Part shown: positions 41,965 through 50,701 of the stretch, in pieces | Numbering within the stretch: position 1 is the first letter of the stretch | Layout of the letters: each line of letters begins with the position of its first letter | Assembly (NCBI RefSeq): GCF_002078175.1 | Contig: NZ_MWFK01000001.1 | Location: 3,720,001 to 3,784,000 of the forward strand | Origin: Streptomyces sp. M41(2017) | Lineage (GTDB): Bacteria > Actinomycetota > Actinomycetes > Streptomycetales > Streptomycetaceae | Length of the DNA stretch: 64,000 nucleotides | Direction of reading: 5' to 3' | The notes under the pieces: generated by a model | Database searches by the model: none | Seen by the model: the letters and a program-made list of their open reading frames with translations, nothing else | What the model was told of the DNA's origin: nothing | Made by a program: the position numbers and the translations under genes

Positions 41965-42005
41965 GCGCCCGTCCCCCGTCCACGGAGGGACGGGGGTACG
42001 GGCGC
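41965..42005. terminator. Long hairpin after the pseudogene
   Basis: GCGCCCGTCCCCCGTCC pairs with GGACGGGGGTACGGGCGC with one bulged T and a 6-base loop: about 17 bp. It may end transcripts from either side; the converging YceI gene stops at 42065. A smaller ACCGGC/GCCGGT hairpin lies at 42046-42061. Confidence 0.65.
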
Positions 42006-42064
42006 GCTCGGGTACCGCGTGAACGGACTGCCCGGCCGGTTGATCACCGGCGGGAGCCGGTCGT

Positions 42065-42682
42065 TCAGTCGGCGTTGCGGATCGCCGAGATGTCGAAGTT
42101 CAGCTTGATCTTGTCGGAGACGAGGACGCCACCGGTCTCCAGGGCGGCGTTCCAGGTGATGCCCCACTCGGAGCGCAGGATCTCGGCCTTGCCCTCGAAG
42201 CCCACGCGCTCGTTGCCGAAGGGGTCCTTCGCGGCGCCGTTGAACTCCAGGTCGATGCTGATCTCCTTGGTGGTGCCGAGGATCTCCAGGTCACCGGTGA
42301 TGCGGTAGTCGTCGCCGCCGAGGGCCTCGGCCCTGGTGGAACGGAAGGTCATCGTCGGGAACTCGTCGATCTTGAAGAAGTCGGCGCTCTTCAGGTGACC
42401 GTCGCGGTCCGCGGAACCGGTGTCGATGCTCGCCATCTTGATGTCCAGGGTGGCCGTCGACTTGGCCGGGTCGCCGCCGTCCAGGTGCAGGCTGCCCTCG
42501 AAGTCCTTGAACGAGCCCTTGACGTTGGTGACCATCGCGTGGCGCGCGACGAAGCCGATCGTCGAGTGCGCCGGGTCGATCGTGTAGTCGCCGGTCAGCG
42601 CGGAGAGCTCCGGGCTGACGGGAGTCGTGGCGGAGGCCGGCGACTCGGCGGCGTCGGTGGACTTGCGGCCGAAGATACCCAT
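42065..42682 (-). CDS. YceI-family lipid-binding protein
   Basis: A 205-residue YceI-like protein. After a polar, cytosolic-looking N-terminus (MGIFGRKSTDAAESPAS) comes the lipocalin-like beta-barrel of the YceI family, with the signature Y-x-I-D-x-x-H-S-x-I-x-F in LTGDYTIDPAHSTIGFVARH, VKGSFKDFEGSLHLD and the closing VLVSDKIKLNFDISAIRN. YceI barrels bind polyisoprenoids or fatty amides in periplasmic members; cytosolic actinobacterial ones are uncharacterised. AAGGAG lies before ATG 42682. Two copies of a GTTGAA-N2-TTCAAC operator upstream suggest repression, probably by a MarR-type protein encoded elsewhere. Confidence 0.9.
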   Translation of the reverse strand: MGIFGRKSTDAAESPASATTPVSPELSALTGDYTIDPAHSTIGFVARHAMVTNVKGSFKDFEGSLHLDGGDPAKSTATLDIKMASIDTGSADRDGHLKSADFFKIDEFPTMTFRSTRAEALGGDDYRITGDLEILGTTKEISIDLEFNGAAKDPFGNERVGFEGKAEILRSEWGITWNAALETGGVLVSDKIKLNFDISAIRNAD

Positions 42683-42738
42683 GACGTGCTCCTTGAGGGG
42701 ACGGGCCACGGTTCGGTACGGAGCCGTAGCGTTGTTCT

Positions 42739-42798
42739 GTTGAATCTTCAACGAGGTCAACAGAGGGAACCGTAGACCTATTCCGTTCAAGTTTCAAC
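42739..42798. promoter_or_regulatory. Two palindromic operators upstream of the YceI gene
   Basis: A perfect palindrome, GTTGAA-TC-TTCAAC, occupies 42739-42752. A second copy, GTTCAA-GT-TTCAAC, with one base changed in the left arm, occupies 42785-42798, 46 bases away. They lie 57 and 103 bases upstream of the start. The size and symmetry suit a MarR-family dimer. Confidence 0.7.
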
Positions 42799-42971
42799 AT
42801 CATCCGCAATGTGTCTGTGGCGTCACGTTATGTCATCTACCACCGCCCTCTGGCGAACGCGCGTAGAACTCGGGCACCATCTGCGTGCACCCCCTGCACA
42901 GCCGCCCCACAGGAAGCACGGCCGTACGCCGTACGGCCGCCGACGGTCCCCCGCAGGAAAGGTCCCCCCAG

Positions 42972-43469
42972 ATGAAGTTCAGGTCAGCGCTGACCGCCCT
43001 CGCGCTCGTCGTCGCCCCCGGTGTCGCCGTCCTCGGCACCTCGACCGACGCCTTCGCCGCCACCAAGATCAGCCACGCCACCGCGACCTCGATGTTCCGC
43101 CAGGTCGGTATCACCTGGTCCTCCTCCGGTGGTTGCTCCGACCGCAACAACTCCACCTGTACGTCCTTCGACCAGCTGAACCTGGCCACTGCGCAGGGCG
43201 CCCAGACTCTCAAGGGGGCGAGCGGCTGCGCGCTCAACATCACCGGCGGCACCGAGACCGGCCACGCGAGCGGCACCTACTCGCACTGGAACGGCTACAA
43301 GCTCGACTACGCCAAGAACACCTGCGTCACCGGCTACATCAAGAACACGTTCACCTACATAGGGCTGCGCGGTGACGGCGCCCCCCAGTACAAGTCCGGC
43401 TCCGGCAACATCTACGCCGACGAGGGCAACCACTGGGACGTCCTCTACTACAACTGTGGCGGCTGCTGA
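42972..43469 (+). CDS. Small secreted protein with M15-peptidase-like residues
   Basis: A 165-residue secreted protein: a signal peptide (MKFRSALTALALVVAPGVAVLG...AFA-ATK) and a 135-residue domain with several Cys. I do not recognise it by name. The spacing H105-W-N-G-Y-K-L-D112 matches the H-x-x-G-x-x-x-D zinc motif of M15 D,D-peptidases (VanX/VanY type), and E151-G-N-H154 fits the later E-x-x-H motif. So a zinc-dependent peptidoglycan peptidase is possible but only inferred. ATG 42972 is chosen after GGAAAGG, because the signal peptide starts there. A hairpin terminator follows the stop. Confidence 0.75.
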   Translation: MKFRSALTALALVVAPGVAVLGTSTDAFAATKISHATATSMFRQVGITWSSSGGCSDRNNSTCTSFDQLNLATAQGAQTLKGASGCALNITGGTETGHASGTYSHWNGYKLDYAKNTCVTGYIKNTFTYIGLRGDGAPQYKSGSGNIYADEGNHWDVLYYNCGGC

Positions 43470-43482
43470 GCCCTCGCGCGAG

Positions 43483-43516
43483 GTGACGCGGACCGCCGTC
43501 CGGGGGTCCGCGTCAC
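43483..43516 (+). terminator. Terminator after the small secreted protein gene
   Basis: GTGACGCGGACC and GGTCCGCGTCAC form a perfect 12-bp stem, starting 13 bases after the stop. Between it and accB (43720) there is no gene. Confidence 0.88.
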
Positions 43517-43719
43517 TCCGGGGATGGCATGTGCTCCTCATGAATGTGAGGTGGCTCTCAGCGGAAGCCTTTGTTCGACCCCTACAAGCAGATGCCCCCC
43601 TGAGCAGTCCGATTGCCTGCATGAGGTGGTGGTTCTGTTCAGGGTTACCAGGAAAACGGGCCGGAGACTGTGCAGAGTCGACGGGCCCCTTTCCTTGGTG
43701 GACTTCGTATGGTCACTAC

Positions 43720-45327
43720 ATGACCGTTTTGGACGAGGCCGGCTCCGCAGGCTCCACGAGCTCCACAGGTGAACCGACGGACGCGCGCGGGCGTGTGGCG
43801 GAGCTGCACGCGATCCGTGCCGAGGCTCTGCGCGGACCCAGCGAGAAGGCGACCGAGGCACAGCACGCCAAGGGCAAGCTGACCGCCCGGGAGCGCATCG
43901 AGCTGCTGCTGGACGCGGGCTCGTTCCAGGAGGTCGAGCAGCTGCGCCGGCACCGGGCGACCGGATTCGGCCTGGAGGCGAAGAAGCCGTACACGGACGG
44001 TGTCATCACCGGCTGGGGCACGGTCGAGGGCCGCACGGTCTTCGTCTACGCCCACGACTTCCGCATCTTCGGCGGCGCCCTCGGCGAGGCGCACGCCACG
44101 AAGATCCACAAGATCATGGACATGGCCATCGCGGCCGGTGCGCCGCTGGTCTCCCTGAACGACGGCGCCGGCGCCCGTATCCAGGAGGGCGTCTCCGCGC
44201 TCGCCGGCTACGGCGGCATCTTCCAGCGCAACACCAAGGCCTCCGGTGTCATCCCGCAGATCTCGGTGATGCTCGGCCCCTGCGCCGGCGGCGCGGCCTA
44301 CTCGCCCGCGCTCACGGACTTCGTCTTCATGGTCCGCGAGACCTCGCAGATGTTCATCACCGGCCCGGACGTGGTCAAGGCGGTGACGGGCGAGGAGATC
44401 ACCCAGAACGGCCTGGGCGGCGCCGACGTCCACGCGGAGACCAGCGGCGTCTGCCACTTCGCGTACGACGACGAGGAGACCTGCATCGCCGAGGTGCGCT
44501 ACCTCCTGTCGATGCTTCCGCAGAACAACCGCGAGAACCCGCCGCGCGCCGACTCGGACGACCCGTCCGACCGCCGCAGCGAGGTGCTGCTGGACCTGGT
44601 CCCGGCCGACGGCAACCGTCCGTACGACATGACCAAGGTCATCGAGGAGCTCGTCGACGACGGCGACTACCTGGAGGTCCACGAGCGCTGGGCCCGCAAC
44701 ATCATCTGCGCGCTGGCCCGTCTCGACGGCCAGGTCGTCGGCATCGTGGCCAACCAGCCGCAGAGCCTCGCGGGAGTCCTCGACATCGAGGCCTCCGAAA
44801 AAGCTGCACGCTTTGTCCAGATGTGTGACGCTTTCAATATCCCGATCATCACGTTGCTGGATGTCCCTGGATTCCTTCCGGGTGTCGACCAGGAGCACGG
44901 CGGGATCATCCGGCACGGCGCGAAGCTGCTGTACGCGTACTGCAACGCGACGGTGCCGCGGATCTCCCTGATCCTGCGCAAGGCGTACGGAGGCGCCTAC
45001 ATCGTCATGGACAGCCAGTCCATCGGGGCCGACCTCACCTACGCCTGGCCCACGAACGAGATCGCCGTGATGGGCGCCGAGGGCGCCGCCAACGTCATCT
45101 TCCGCCGCCAGATCGCCGAGGCCGCCGACCCCGAGGCCATGCGTGTCCGCATGGTCAAGGAGTACAAGGCCGAGCTGATGCACCCCTACTACGCCGCCGA
45201 GCGCGGTCTGGTCGACGACGTGATCGACCCCGCCGAGACTCGCGAGGTCCTGATCAGGTCGCTCGCGATGCTCCACACCAAGCACGCGGACCTGCCCTCC
45301 CGCAAGCACGGCAACCCCCCGCAGTAA
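43720..45327 (+). CDS. accB: Acyl-CoA carboxylase carboxyltransferase, AccB type
   Basis: A 535-residue carboxyltransferase subunit of a biotin-dependent acyl-CoA carboxylase. It transfers CO2 from biotin, carried on the AccA-type subunit encoded elsewhere, to acetyl-CoA or propionyl-CoA and so supplies malonyl-CoA for fatty acids and polyketides. Both crotonase-like halves are present, with the oxyanion-hole glycines in PCAGGAAYSPALTDF and RKAYGGAYIVMDSQSIGADL. The Ile after GGAY (residue 428) is the AccB-type residue at the position where PccB has Asp, as I recall from work on substrate choice in Streptomyces. ATG 43720 is used; the N-terminus is variable and the ribosome-binding site weak. 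accE follows after 57 bases. Confidence 0.92.
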   Translation: MTVLDEAGSAGSTSSTGEPTDARGRVAELHAIRAEALRGPSEKATEAQHAKGKLTARERIELLLDAGSFQEVEQLRRHRATGFGLEAKKPYTDGVITGWGTVEGRTVFVYAHDFRIFGGALGEAHATKIHKIMDMAIAAGAPLVSLNDGAGARIQEGVSALAGYGGIFQRNTKASGVIPQISVMLGPCAGGAAYSPALTDFVFMVRETSQMFITGPDVVKAVTGEEITQNGLGGADVHAETSGVCHFAYDDEETCIAEVRYLLSMLPQNNRENPPRADSDDPSDRRSEVLLDLVPADGNRPYDMTKVIEELVDDGDYLEVHERWARNIICALARLDGQVVGIVANQPQSLAGVLDIEASEKAARFVQMCDAFNIPIITLLDVPGFLPGVDQEHGGIIRHGAKLLYAYCNATVPRISLILRKAYGGAYIVMDSQSIGADLTYAWPTNEIAVMGAEGAANVIFRRQIAEAADPEAMRVRMVKEYKAELMHPYYAAERGLVDDVIDPAETREVLIRSLAMLHTKHADLPSRKHGNPPQ

Positions 45328-45384
45328 CCCTGCGGATCCTCCGCGGTACCGCCGCGGAAACCTCTCTCATGGAGACTGAGACCT

Positions 45385-45579
45385 ATGAGCACCCCTGACA
45401 TCCGCGTCGAGAAGGGCCACGCCGAGCCCGAGGAGGTCGCCGCCATCACGGCGATCCTGCTGGCCCGTGCCGCCGCCGCTCCCACCGATGCCGCTCCGGC
45501 CCACCGTGCCCGCCCGCGGGCCGGCTGGCGCCGCCTGGAGCGCGAGGGCGGCTTCCGCGCCCCGCACAGCTGGCACTGA
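45385..45579 (+). CDS. accE: Acyl-CoA carboxylase epsilon subunit
   Basis: A 64-residue epsilon subunit. Residues 3-28 (PDIRVEKGHAEPEEVAAITAILLAR) are the conserved helix that docks on the beta subunit. The rest is Ala/Arg-rich and ends GWRRLEREGGFRAPHSWH, with the W-R-R/W motif of these proteins. In Streptomyces the epsilon subunit greatly raises activity of the AccA2-AccB complex, which is essential for malonyl-CoA. GGAG lies ten bases before ATG 45385. It is co-transcribed with accB and closed by the terminator at 45595-45631. Confidence 0.9.
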   Translation: MSTPDIRVEKGHAEPEEVAAITAILLARAAAAPTDAAPAHRARPRAGWRRLEREGGFRAPHSWH

Positions 45580-45594
45580 GCGTCCTGACGACCG

Positions 45595-45631
45595 GCAGCC
45601 CCGCCCCTCCGAACCGGAGGAGCGGGGCTGC
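45595..45631 (+). terminator. Terminator after accE
   Basis: GCAGCCCCGC/GCGGGGCTGC outer stem and CCTCC/GGAGG inner stem, with one mismatch between, 15 bases after the accE stop. Confidence 0.88.
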
Positions 45632-45738
45632 GGCGTTCTCCGGCCCCGCCGGCCCGCCGACCGGCCCCGGGTGCCGCCAGGGCCGACGAGGCCGCGCAAC
45701 GCGCCCTCACGGGCTCCGAGTTCGGATGCCCGCACGGA

Positions 45739-45780
45739 CAACGGCCCCCGCTTCTCCGTGGGGAGAAGCGAGGGCCGTTG
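45739..45780 (-). terminator. Terminator after conservon cvn2
   Basis: CAACGGCCC pairs with GGGCCGTTG and, after one mismatch, CGCTTCTCC with GGAGAAGCG. It lies 20 bases beyond the cvnD2 stop and ends the four-gene transcript. Confidence 0.85.
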
Positions 45781-45799
45781 CCTCGGAGGTGGGGGAGGG

Positions 45800-46381
45800 C
45801 TAGCGGAGCCGCGCCATGAGGGCGTGCTCCACCAGCGTGATCAGCGCCGACTTGGCGTCCGCGCGGTGGCGGGCGTCCGTCGTGATGATCGGGGTGTCCG
45901 GACCGATCTGCAGGGCCTCGCGGACCTCGTCCGGGTTGTACGGCTGGCTGCCGTCGAAGCCGTTGAGGGCGATGACGAACGGCAGGCCGCTGTTCTCGAA
46001 GTAGTCGACCGCGGGGAAGCAGTCGGCGAGACGCCGGGTGTCGACCAGGACGATCGCGCCGATGGCGCCGCGCACCAGGTCGTCCCACATGAACCAGAAC
46101 CGGTCCTGGCCGGGGGTGCCGAACAGGTACAGGATCAGGTCCTGGTCCAGGGTGATGCGGCCGAAGTCCATGGCGACGGTCGTCGTCGTCTTGTCTCCGG
46201 TGTGCGTGAGGTCGTCGATGCCCGCGGAAGCGGACGTCATGACGGCCTCGGTGCGCAGCGGGTTGATCTCCGAGACGGCGCCGACGAACGTGGTCTTGCC
46301 CACGCCGAAGCCGCCCGCCACCACGATCTTCGCGGACGTGGTGGAGCGGGAAGGCCCTCCGCTAGAGCTTGCGAAGTCCAC
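45800..46381 (-). CDS. cvnD2: Conservon GTP-binding protein CvnD2
   Basis: A 193-residue small GTPase of the MglA/CvnD type, fourth gene of conservon 2. The G1 loop is VAGGFGVGKTTFVGAVSEI, a Thr-rich switch region (SASAGIDDLTHTGDKTTTTV) leads to MDFGRI, G3 appears as FGTPGQDRFWFMWDD, and G4 as NGFD instead of N/T-K-x-D. In conservons CvnA-D form a membrane complex said to resemble a G-protein-coupled receptor, and CvnD binds GTP. Its start overlaps the end of cvnC2 by 20 bases. The product is almost identical to CvnD1 (51057-51632). Numbering follows the assumed correspondence to S. coelicolor cvn1 and cvn2. Confidence 0.92.
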   Translation of the reverse strand: MDFASSSGGPSRSTTSAKIVVAGGFGVGKTTFVGAVSEINPLRTEAVMTSASAGIDDLTHTGDKTTTTVAMDFGRITLDQDLILYLFGTPGQDRFWFMWDDLVRGAIGAIVLVDTRRLADCFPAVDYFENSGLPFVIALNGFDGSQPYNPDEVREALQIGPDTPIITTDARHRADAKSALITLVEHALMARLR

Positions 46382-46958
46382 TGAGCACCCTTTCGAGCAA
46401 TGTCACGGCTGGCTGGCCGCCGGCGCTCTCGTCGCCGCCCGGCTGATGAATGGCGACCAGGCCCGCTTCCGCCAAGTCGGCGACGAGGATCCTGGCGACA
46501 CCGAGAGGGATGGTCAGCAGGGCCGAGATCTCGGCCACCGACTTGATCTCCCGGCAGAGGTTGCAGATGCGCTGATGCTCGGGCAACTGGCCCTGCATCT
46601 GGTGCGGCTGTGCGGTGGTGTGCACCAGCGCCTCGATGGCGAGCTGGTAGCGGGGCCTGGTGCGGCCGCCCGTCATGGCGTACGGACGCACCAGAGGGTT
46701 GGACGCCCCGGTGGGCGACGGCTCGGGCGAGCGCCGCTGCGGCTGCACGGGCTGGATGCGCGGCGCCGCCGGCTGGTCGTACGGAGACGGCCCGGGGCCC
46801 TGGGGACCCTGCGGGTACGGCTGCTGACGCCGCTGGCTGGGCGCGGAGGGAAAGTTGTACCGGTTCGGGTTCTGCGAACCGTCGCCCTGGCCGCCCTGCC
46901 CCTGGCCGGGGCCGTACGACCAGTTGCCCGAAGACGAACCGCCTGGGGGTGTCACCAC
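46362..46958 (-). CDS. cvnC2: Conservon DUF742 protein CvnC2
   Basis: A 198-residue protein, third of conservon 2. The first 85 residues are Gly/Pro/Gln-rich and unlike CvnC1. From LVRPYAMTGGRTRPRYQLAIEAL on, it has the DUF742 fold, a winged-helix-like domain (LCREIKSVAEISALLTIPLGVARILVADLAEAGLVAIH) and ends LLERVLSGLRKL. It shares 20 bases with cvnD2, so translation is coupled. CvnC is thought to act as an adaptor in the complex, perhaps able to bind DNA or other proteins. GTG 46958 follows GGAGGAGGAG closely. Confidence 0.88.
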   Translation of the reverse strand: MVTPPGGSSSGNWSYGPGQGQGGQGDGSQNPNRYNFPSAPSQRRQQPYPQGPQGPGPSPYDQPAAPRIQPVQPQRRSPEPSPTGASNPLVRPYAMTGGRTRPRYQLAIEALVHTTAQPHQMQGQLPEHQRICNLCREIKSVAEISALLTIPLGVARILVADLAEAGLVAIHQPGGDESAGGQPAVTLLERVLSGLRKL

Positions 46959-47052
46959 TTTCTCCTCCTCCGACTGTGCCGGGAACCCGTCACTGTGGGT
47001 CCGCGTCCCGAAACCTTACGGCCACAAGACGCCAATACGCACCGTCTGTCTG

Positions 47053-47475
47053 TTAGTTGAGAAGGCTGCCCTGGAGCTCCGCACGGAGATCCGGGGTCAG
47101 GACCGTGCCCGCACGGTCCACCAGAAGCGCCATCTCGTACCCAATGAGACCGATGTCCGCCTCAGGGTGTGCAAGGACCGCGAGCGACGAACCATCGGAA
47201 ACGGACATGATGAAGAGGAATCCTCGCTCCATCTCCACAACCGTCTGGTTCACATGACCGCCCTCGAAGATGCGGGACGCGCCCGCGGTCAGCGAGGTCA
47301 GACCGGACGCGACGGCGGCCAGCTGGTCGGCGCGGTCACGGGGAAAGCCTTCGGACATGGCCAGAAGGAGTCCGTCGGCGGAGACCACCACCGTGTGCGA
47401 CACCCCGGGGGTGTTGTCCACGAAATTGGTGATCAACCAGTTCAGGTTCTGTGCCGCCTGGCTCATCGGGCTCAC
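47053..47475 (-). CDS. cvnB2: Conservon Roadblock/LC7 protein CvnB2
   Basis: A 140-residue Roadblock/LC7-fold protein, second of conservon 2. The sequence AAQNLNWLITNFVDNTPGVSHTVVVSADGLLLAMSEGFPRDRADQLAAVASGLTSL is typical. Roadblock proteins partner small GTPases, here CvnD2, as MglB does MglA. It lacks membrane segments. The GTG at 47475 lies seven bases after AGGAG and one base after the cvnA2 stop; ATG 47466 is an alternative. It differs from CvnB1 by only a few residues. Confidence 0.9.
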   Translation of the reverse strand: MSPMSQAAQNLNWLITNFVDNTPGVSHTVVVSADGLLLAMSEGFPRDRADQLAAVASGLTSLTAGASRIFEGGHVNQTVVEMERGFLFIMSVSDGSSLAVLAHPEADIGLIGYEMALLVDRAGTVLTPDLRAELQGSLLN

Positions 47476-47476
47476 A

Positions 47477-50400
47477 CTAACGCTCCTGGTTGTAGGTGCT
47501 GTCAGAGCCGAAGCCCTGACCGTTCGTGTCACTACCTGCATTGCGTCCCCGCTCGACACCCCGGCGCAGGTTGCTCAGCCTGCCCCGGACGTCCTCGGGA
47601 GCACGGGAGACCTGGGGGCCGCCCTGGGGGGTCGATTCCGCGGTGCCCTCGACCAGGTTGGCCTTGGGCACCCGCCGGGGCAGACCGGACGAGGTGACCC
47701 CGCCGGCCTTCGGCTTCTTCAGCTGCTCGGCGCGCTGCCACCGGTCGTCGTTGGACGAGCGCCAGTCGTCGCCCTTGCCGTCGGGAGCGGGCGGGGCCTG
47801 CTCCTTCTGGCGGTTCGCGGGGCTCTGGCCGTTGCCGTTGACGTTGCCGCCGGCGGTGGATCCGCGGCGGGGCAGTCCGGCGTCGGTCATCGCGTGGGCG
47901 GCCGAGGGAGCCGGTCCCGGACGACTGAAGCCTACGCGGTCCTGCTCGGTGGCGTCAGCGGCCTGCGGTGATTCCGCTTGCGGAGCGTACTCGGAGCGGT
48001 AGCCGCCCTGGTACGCGTCCTGCTGCGGCCAGTCGTCCTGGTAGGACGGCTCTTCGAAGCCCGAATGCGTCTCCGGCGCGGAACCGCGCGCTCCGGCGTG
48101 CTCCTCCTGGACGGCCTCCGGATAGGAGGCCTCCGGGTAGCCGCCGGTGGACGGGAAGTACGCCTCGTCGTACGCAGCGCGCTGCGGCTCCTCGTACGAC
48201 GTCTGCTGGTCGTACGTCGTCTGCTGCTCCTCGTGCACACCCTGGGCGCCGTCGTACGCCGGAGCGCCGTTGTAGGGCGGCTGTCCGTTGTCGTAGGGCT
48301 GCCGGGTGTCGAAGCCCTCGGTGTACCCCTGCGGGCCCTCGATGGCTTCCATGCCCTGCGCCTGTGCCTCCAGGGCCGCCCGGCGCTCCTCGCGCATCAG
48401 GGAGCGGCCCACCGGGTCGAGGTCGCGGATGTCGTCCGGGACCTCGTAGCGGCTGTCGTCGAAGCCGAGGTCCGCCGCGGTGAGCAGCGGCTGCTGGCCC
48501 CCGAAGTTCTCGCCCGGGAAGGACGGCTGCTGCTGTTCCGGGATGATCTGGGAGACGGTGAACTCGTCGCGCATCGGCTGCTCGCCGCCACCACCGTGGG
48601 TGATGGCGTCGGGGAGCATGACCAGCGAGGTGGTGCCGGCCTGCTCGCCCGAGGGGCGGAGCTGGACGCGGATGCCGTGCCGGTCGGACAGCCGGCCGAC
48701 CACGAACAGGCCCATGCGCTGGGAGATCGCGGCGTCCACGGTCGGCGGGTTGGCCAGCTTGTGGTTGATGTCCGCGAAGTCCTCGGCGGTGAGGCCGATG
48801 CCCTTGTCGTGGATCTCGACCATGATGCGGCCGTCCGGGAGACGGGTCGCGGTGACACGCACCTTGGTCTGCGGGGAGGAGAACGTGGTGGCGTTCTCCA
48901 GGAGCTCGGCGAGCAGGTGCACGAGGTCGGTCACGGCGCGGCCGTGGATCTCGGCCTCCGGGACACCCGAGAGCTCGATGCGCTCGTACTGCTCCACCTC
49001 GGAGGAGGCGGCGCGCAGCACGTCCACCAGCGGGACCGGCTGGTCCCAGCGGCGGCCGGGCTCCTCGCCGGCGAGGACCAGGAGGTTCTCGCCGTTGCGG
49101 CGCATACGGGTCGCGAGGTGGTCCAGGCGGAAGAGGCTCTCCAGCTGGTCCGGGTCGGCCTCGTTGTTCTCCAGCTCGGTGATCAGGGTCAGCTGGCCCT
49201 CGATCAGCGACTGGTTGCGCCGCGACAGGTTGGTGAAGATCGCGTTGATGTTGCCGCGCAGGAGGGCCTGCTCGGCGGCCAGTCGGACCGCCTCGCGGTG
49301 GACCTGGTCGAAGGCGCGGGCGACCTCGCCGATCTCGTCCGTGGTGGTGATCGGGATCGGCTGGACGCGGGTGTCGACGCGGCCGGGGTCGGTGCGCGAG
49401 AGCTGGTCGACCAGCATCGGCAGACGCTGCTCGGCGACGTTGAAGGCCGCGTTGCGCAGCTGGCGCATCGAGCGGCTCATCTGGCGGGCCACCATGCCGG
49501 CCAGGATGAACGCGGCGAGCAGGGCGATCACGACGGCCGCGCCGGTGATGATGGCGTCGGTCTTGGCGCTGGCGGAGATGTCCGCCGCCTCGGCCACGGC
49601 CTTGTCGGAGAGGTCCGACTCGATCTGGCGGTAGGCGTTGTACTTGGCGGTGTTGACCGCCCACCAGTTCTGCGCGGTGATGCCCTTGACCGCCAGGGCG
49701 GCGCGGTCGGCCGGCAGCGTGGACGCGAGCTGCGCGAGCTGCGTGACCATCTCGGTCGGGTCGGACGGCGGCTTCACGTAGTTCGGGTCGGCGGCCGCGG
49801 CCTGCTTCCCCTGCTCGGTCAGTTCCGCCTTGATCTTCGCCTGGGCGGCGGAGAGCTTGTCCGCGTCGGCCTGGGTGCCACCGCCGAGGTACTCCTCGAC
49901 GGCGATGCCCTCGAGGTAGGCGTACGAGGAGAGGGCGACGCGCTGGCTGGCGAGACTGCTCACGCCCGGGCCCGGCTGGACCAGCATGTGCATACCGATG
50001 GACCGCTCCAGCGACAGGGCCGCCTTGGAGAGGGAGATCGCGTAGACCGTACGGCCGTAGCTGGTGATGTTTCCGGTGCCCAGACCGAGTTCGTTGGCGA
50101 ACTCCATCAGCGGGTGCTGGATCTGGAGGTAGCCCTCCTCGGTCTTCACCCCGGGGAGCTTGGAGGTGTACGCGACCTTCCGCAGGGAGTCCAGACCGGG
50201 CTCGACCTTGCGGAAGATGGCGAGACGCCGCTCCAGACCGGCCGTCTTCGGCATGTTCTGGGCTGCCGCGTCGAAGGCGTCGGCCGCGGTGTCGGTGTCC
50301 TTGCGGACGGCCGCGACGGCCGCCTTGTCCTTGGCGCTGGCCTGGCTGCCCTGGAGCAGCGGGGCCGCGCTGACGTCACGCTCGACGAACAGCTTGTCGC

Positions 50401-50701
50401 CGTAGTTCAGCGCCGCCTGCACCAGACGCGCCGTCTTCTCGGCGTCCTGGGCCTGCTGCCAGGTGTCGATCGAGCTCCGTACCTGGAAGCCGCCCATGAC
50501 AAGGCCGACCACCACGGGTATGAGCAGGATCGCGTTCAGCCTGGCCGGCACTCGCCAGTTGCGCGGGGAGAAACGGCCGCCGCTCGGCGCGGGGGCCGGG
50601 ACGGGCTCCGGGCCAGGCATGTGTGCGGGCGCCGCTCCGCGCGGCGGCGGGGTGAAGTTGCCCCGTGCCGACGGCTCGGGACCGTTCGTGCTTCGCCTCA
50701 C
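47477..50701 (-). CDS. cvnA2: Conservon sensor kinase-like protein CvnA2
   Basis: A 1074-residue membrane sensor of the histidine-kinase-like type, first of conservon 2. It has a Pro-rich cytosolic start, a membrane helix (LNAILLIPVVVGLVMGGFQ, about 54-74), an extracytoplasmic NIT-type domain (to about 375), a second helix (AIITGAAVVIALLAAFILAGMV), HAMP-like segment, and a dimerisation region with LDHLATRMRRNGENLLVLAGEE whose His may be the phosphate acceptor. An HATPase domain follows (HLLAELLENATTFSSPQTK, IHDKGIGLT, GLFVVGRLSDRHGI). The last 350 residues are low complexity, rich in Gln, Tyr, Glu and Pro. GTG 50701 is used. No response regulator is adjacent; the partners are CvnB-D. Confidence 0.9.
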   Translation of the reverse strand: MRRSTNGPEPSARGNFTPPPRGAAPAHMPGPEPVPAPAPSGGRFSPRNWRVPARLNAILLIPVVVGLVMGGFQVRSSIDTWQQAQDAEKTARLVQAALNYGDKLFVERDVSAAPLLQGSQASAKDKAAVAAVRKDTDTAADAFDAAAQNMPKTAGLERRLAIFRKVEPGLDSLRKVAYTSKLPGVKTEEGYLQIQHPLMEFANELGLGTGNITSYGRTVYAISLSKAALSLERSIGMHMLVQPGPGVSSLASQRVALSSYAYLEGIAVEEYLGGGTQADADKLSAAQAKIKAELTEQGKQAAAADPNYVKPPSDPTEMVTQLAQLASTLPADRAALAVKGITAQNWWAVNTAKYNAYRQIESDLSDKAVAEAADISASAKTDAIITGAAVVIALLAAFILAGMVARQMSRSMRQLRNAAFNVAEQRLPMLVDQLSRTDPGRVDTRVQPIPITTTDEIGEVARAFDQVHREAVRLAAEQALLRGNINAIFTNLSRRNQSLIEGQLTLITELENNEADPDQLESLFRLDHLATRMRRNGENLLVLAGEEPGRRWDQPVPLVDVLRAASSEVEQYERIELSGVPEAEIHGRAVTDLVHLLAELLENATTFSSPQTKVRVTATRLPDGRIMVEIHDKGIGLTAEDFADINHKLANPPTVDAAISQRMGLFVVGRLSDRHGIRVQLRPSGEQAGTTSLVMLPDAITHGGGGEQPMRDEFTVSQIIPEQQQPSFPGENFGGQQPLLTAADLGFDDSRYEVPDDIRDLDPVGRSLMREERRAALEAQAQGMEAIEGPQGYTEGFDTRQPYDNGQPPYNGAPAYDGAQGVHEEQQTTYDQQTSYEEPQRAAYDEAYFPSTGGYPEASYPEAVQEEHAGARGSAPETHSGFEEPSYQDDWPQQDAYQGGYRSEYAPQAESPQAADATEQDRVGFSRPGPAPSAAHAMTDAGLPRRGSTAGGNVNGNGQSPANRQKEQAPPAPDGKGDDWRSSNDDRWQRAEQLKKPKAGGVTSSGLPRRVPKANLVEGTAESTPQGGPQVSRAPEDVRGRLSNLRRGVERGRNAGSDTNGQGFGSDSTYNQER

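Noticed and set aside
43720..45327. Naming the carboxyltransferase pccB (propionyl-CoA specific)
   Set aside because: The Ile in GGAYIVMD, the neighbouring accE and the gene order fit AccB; PccB has Asp at that position.
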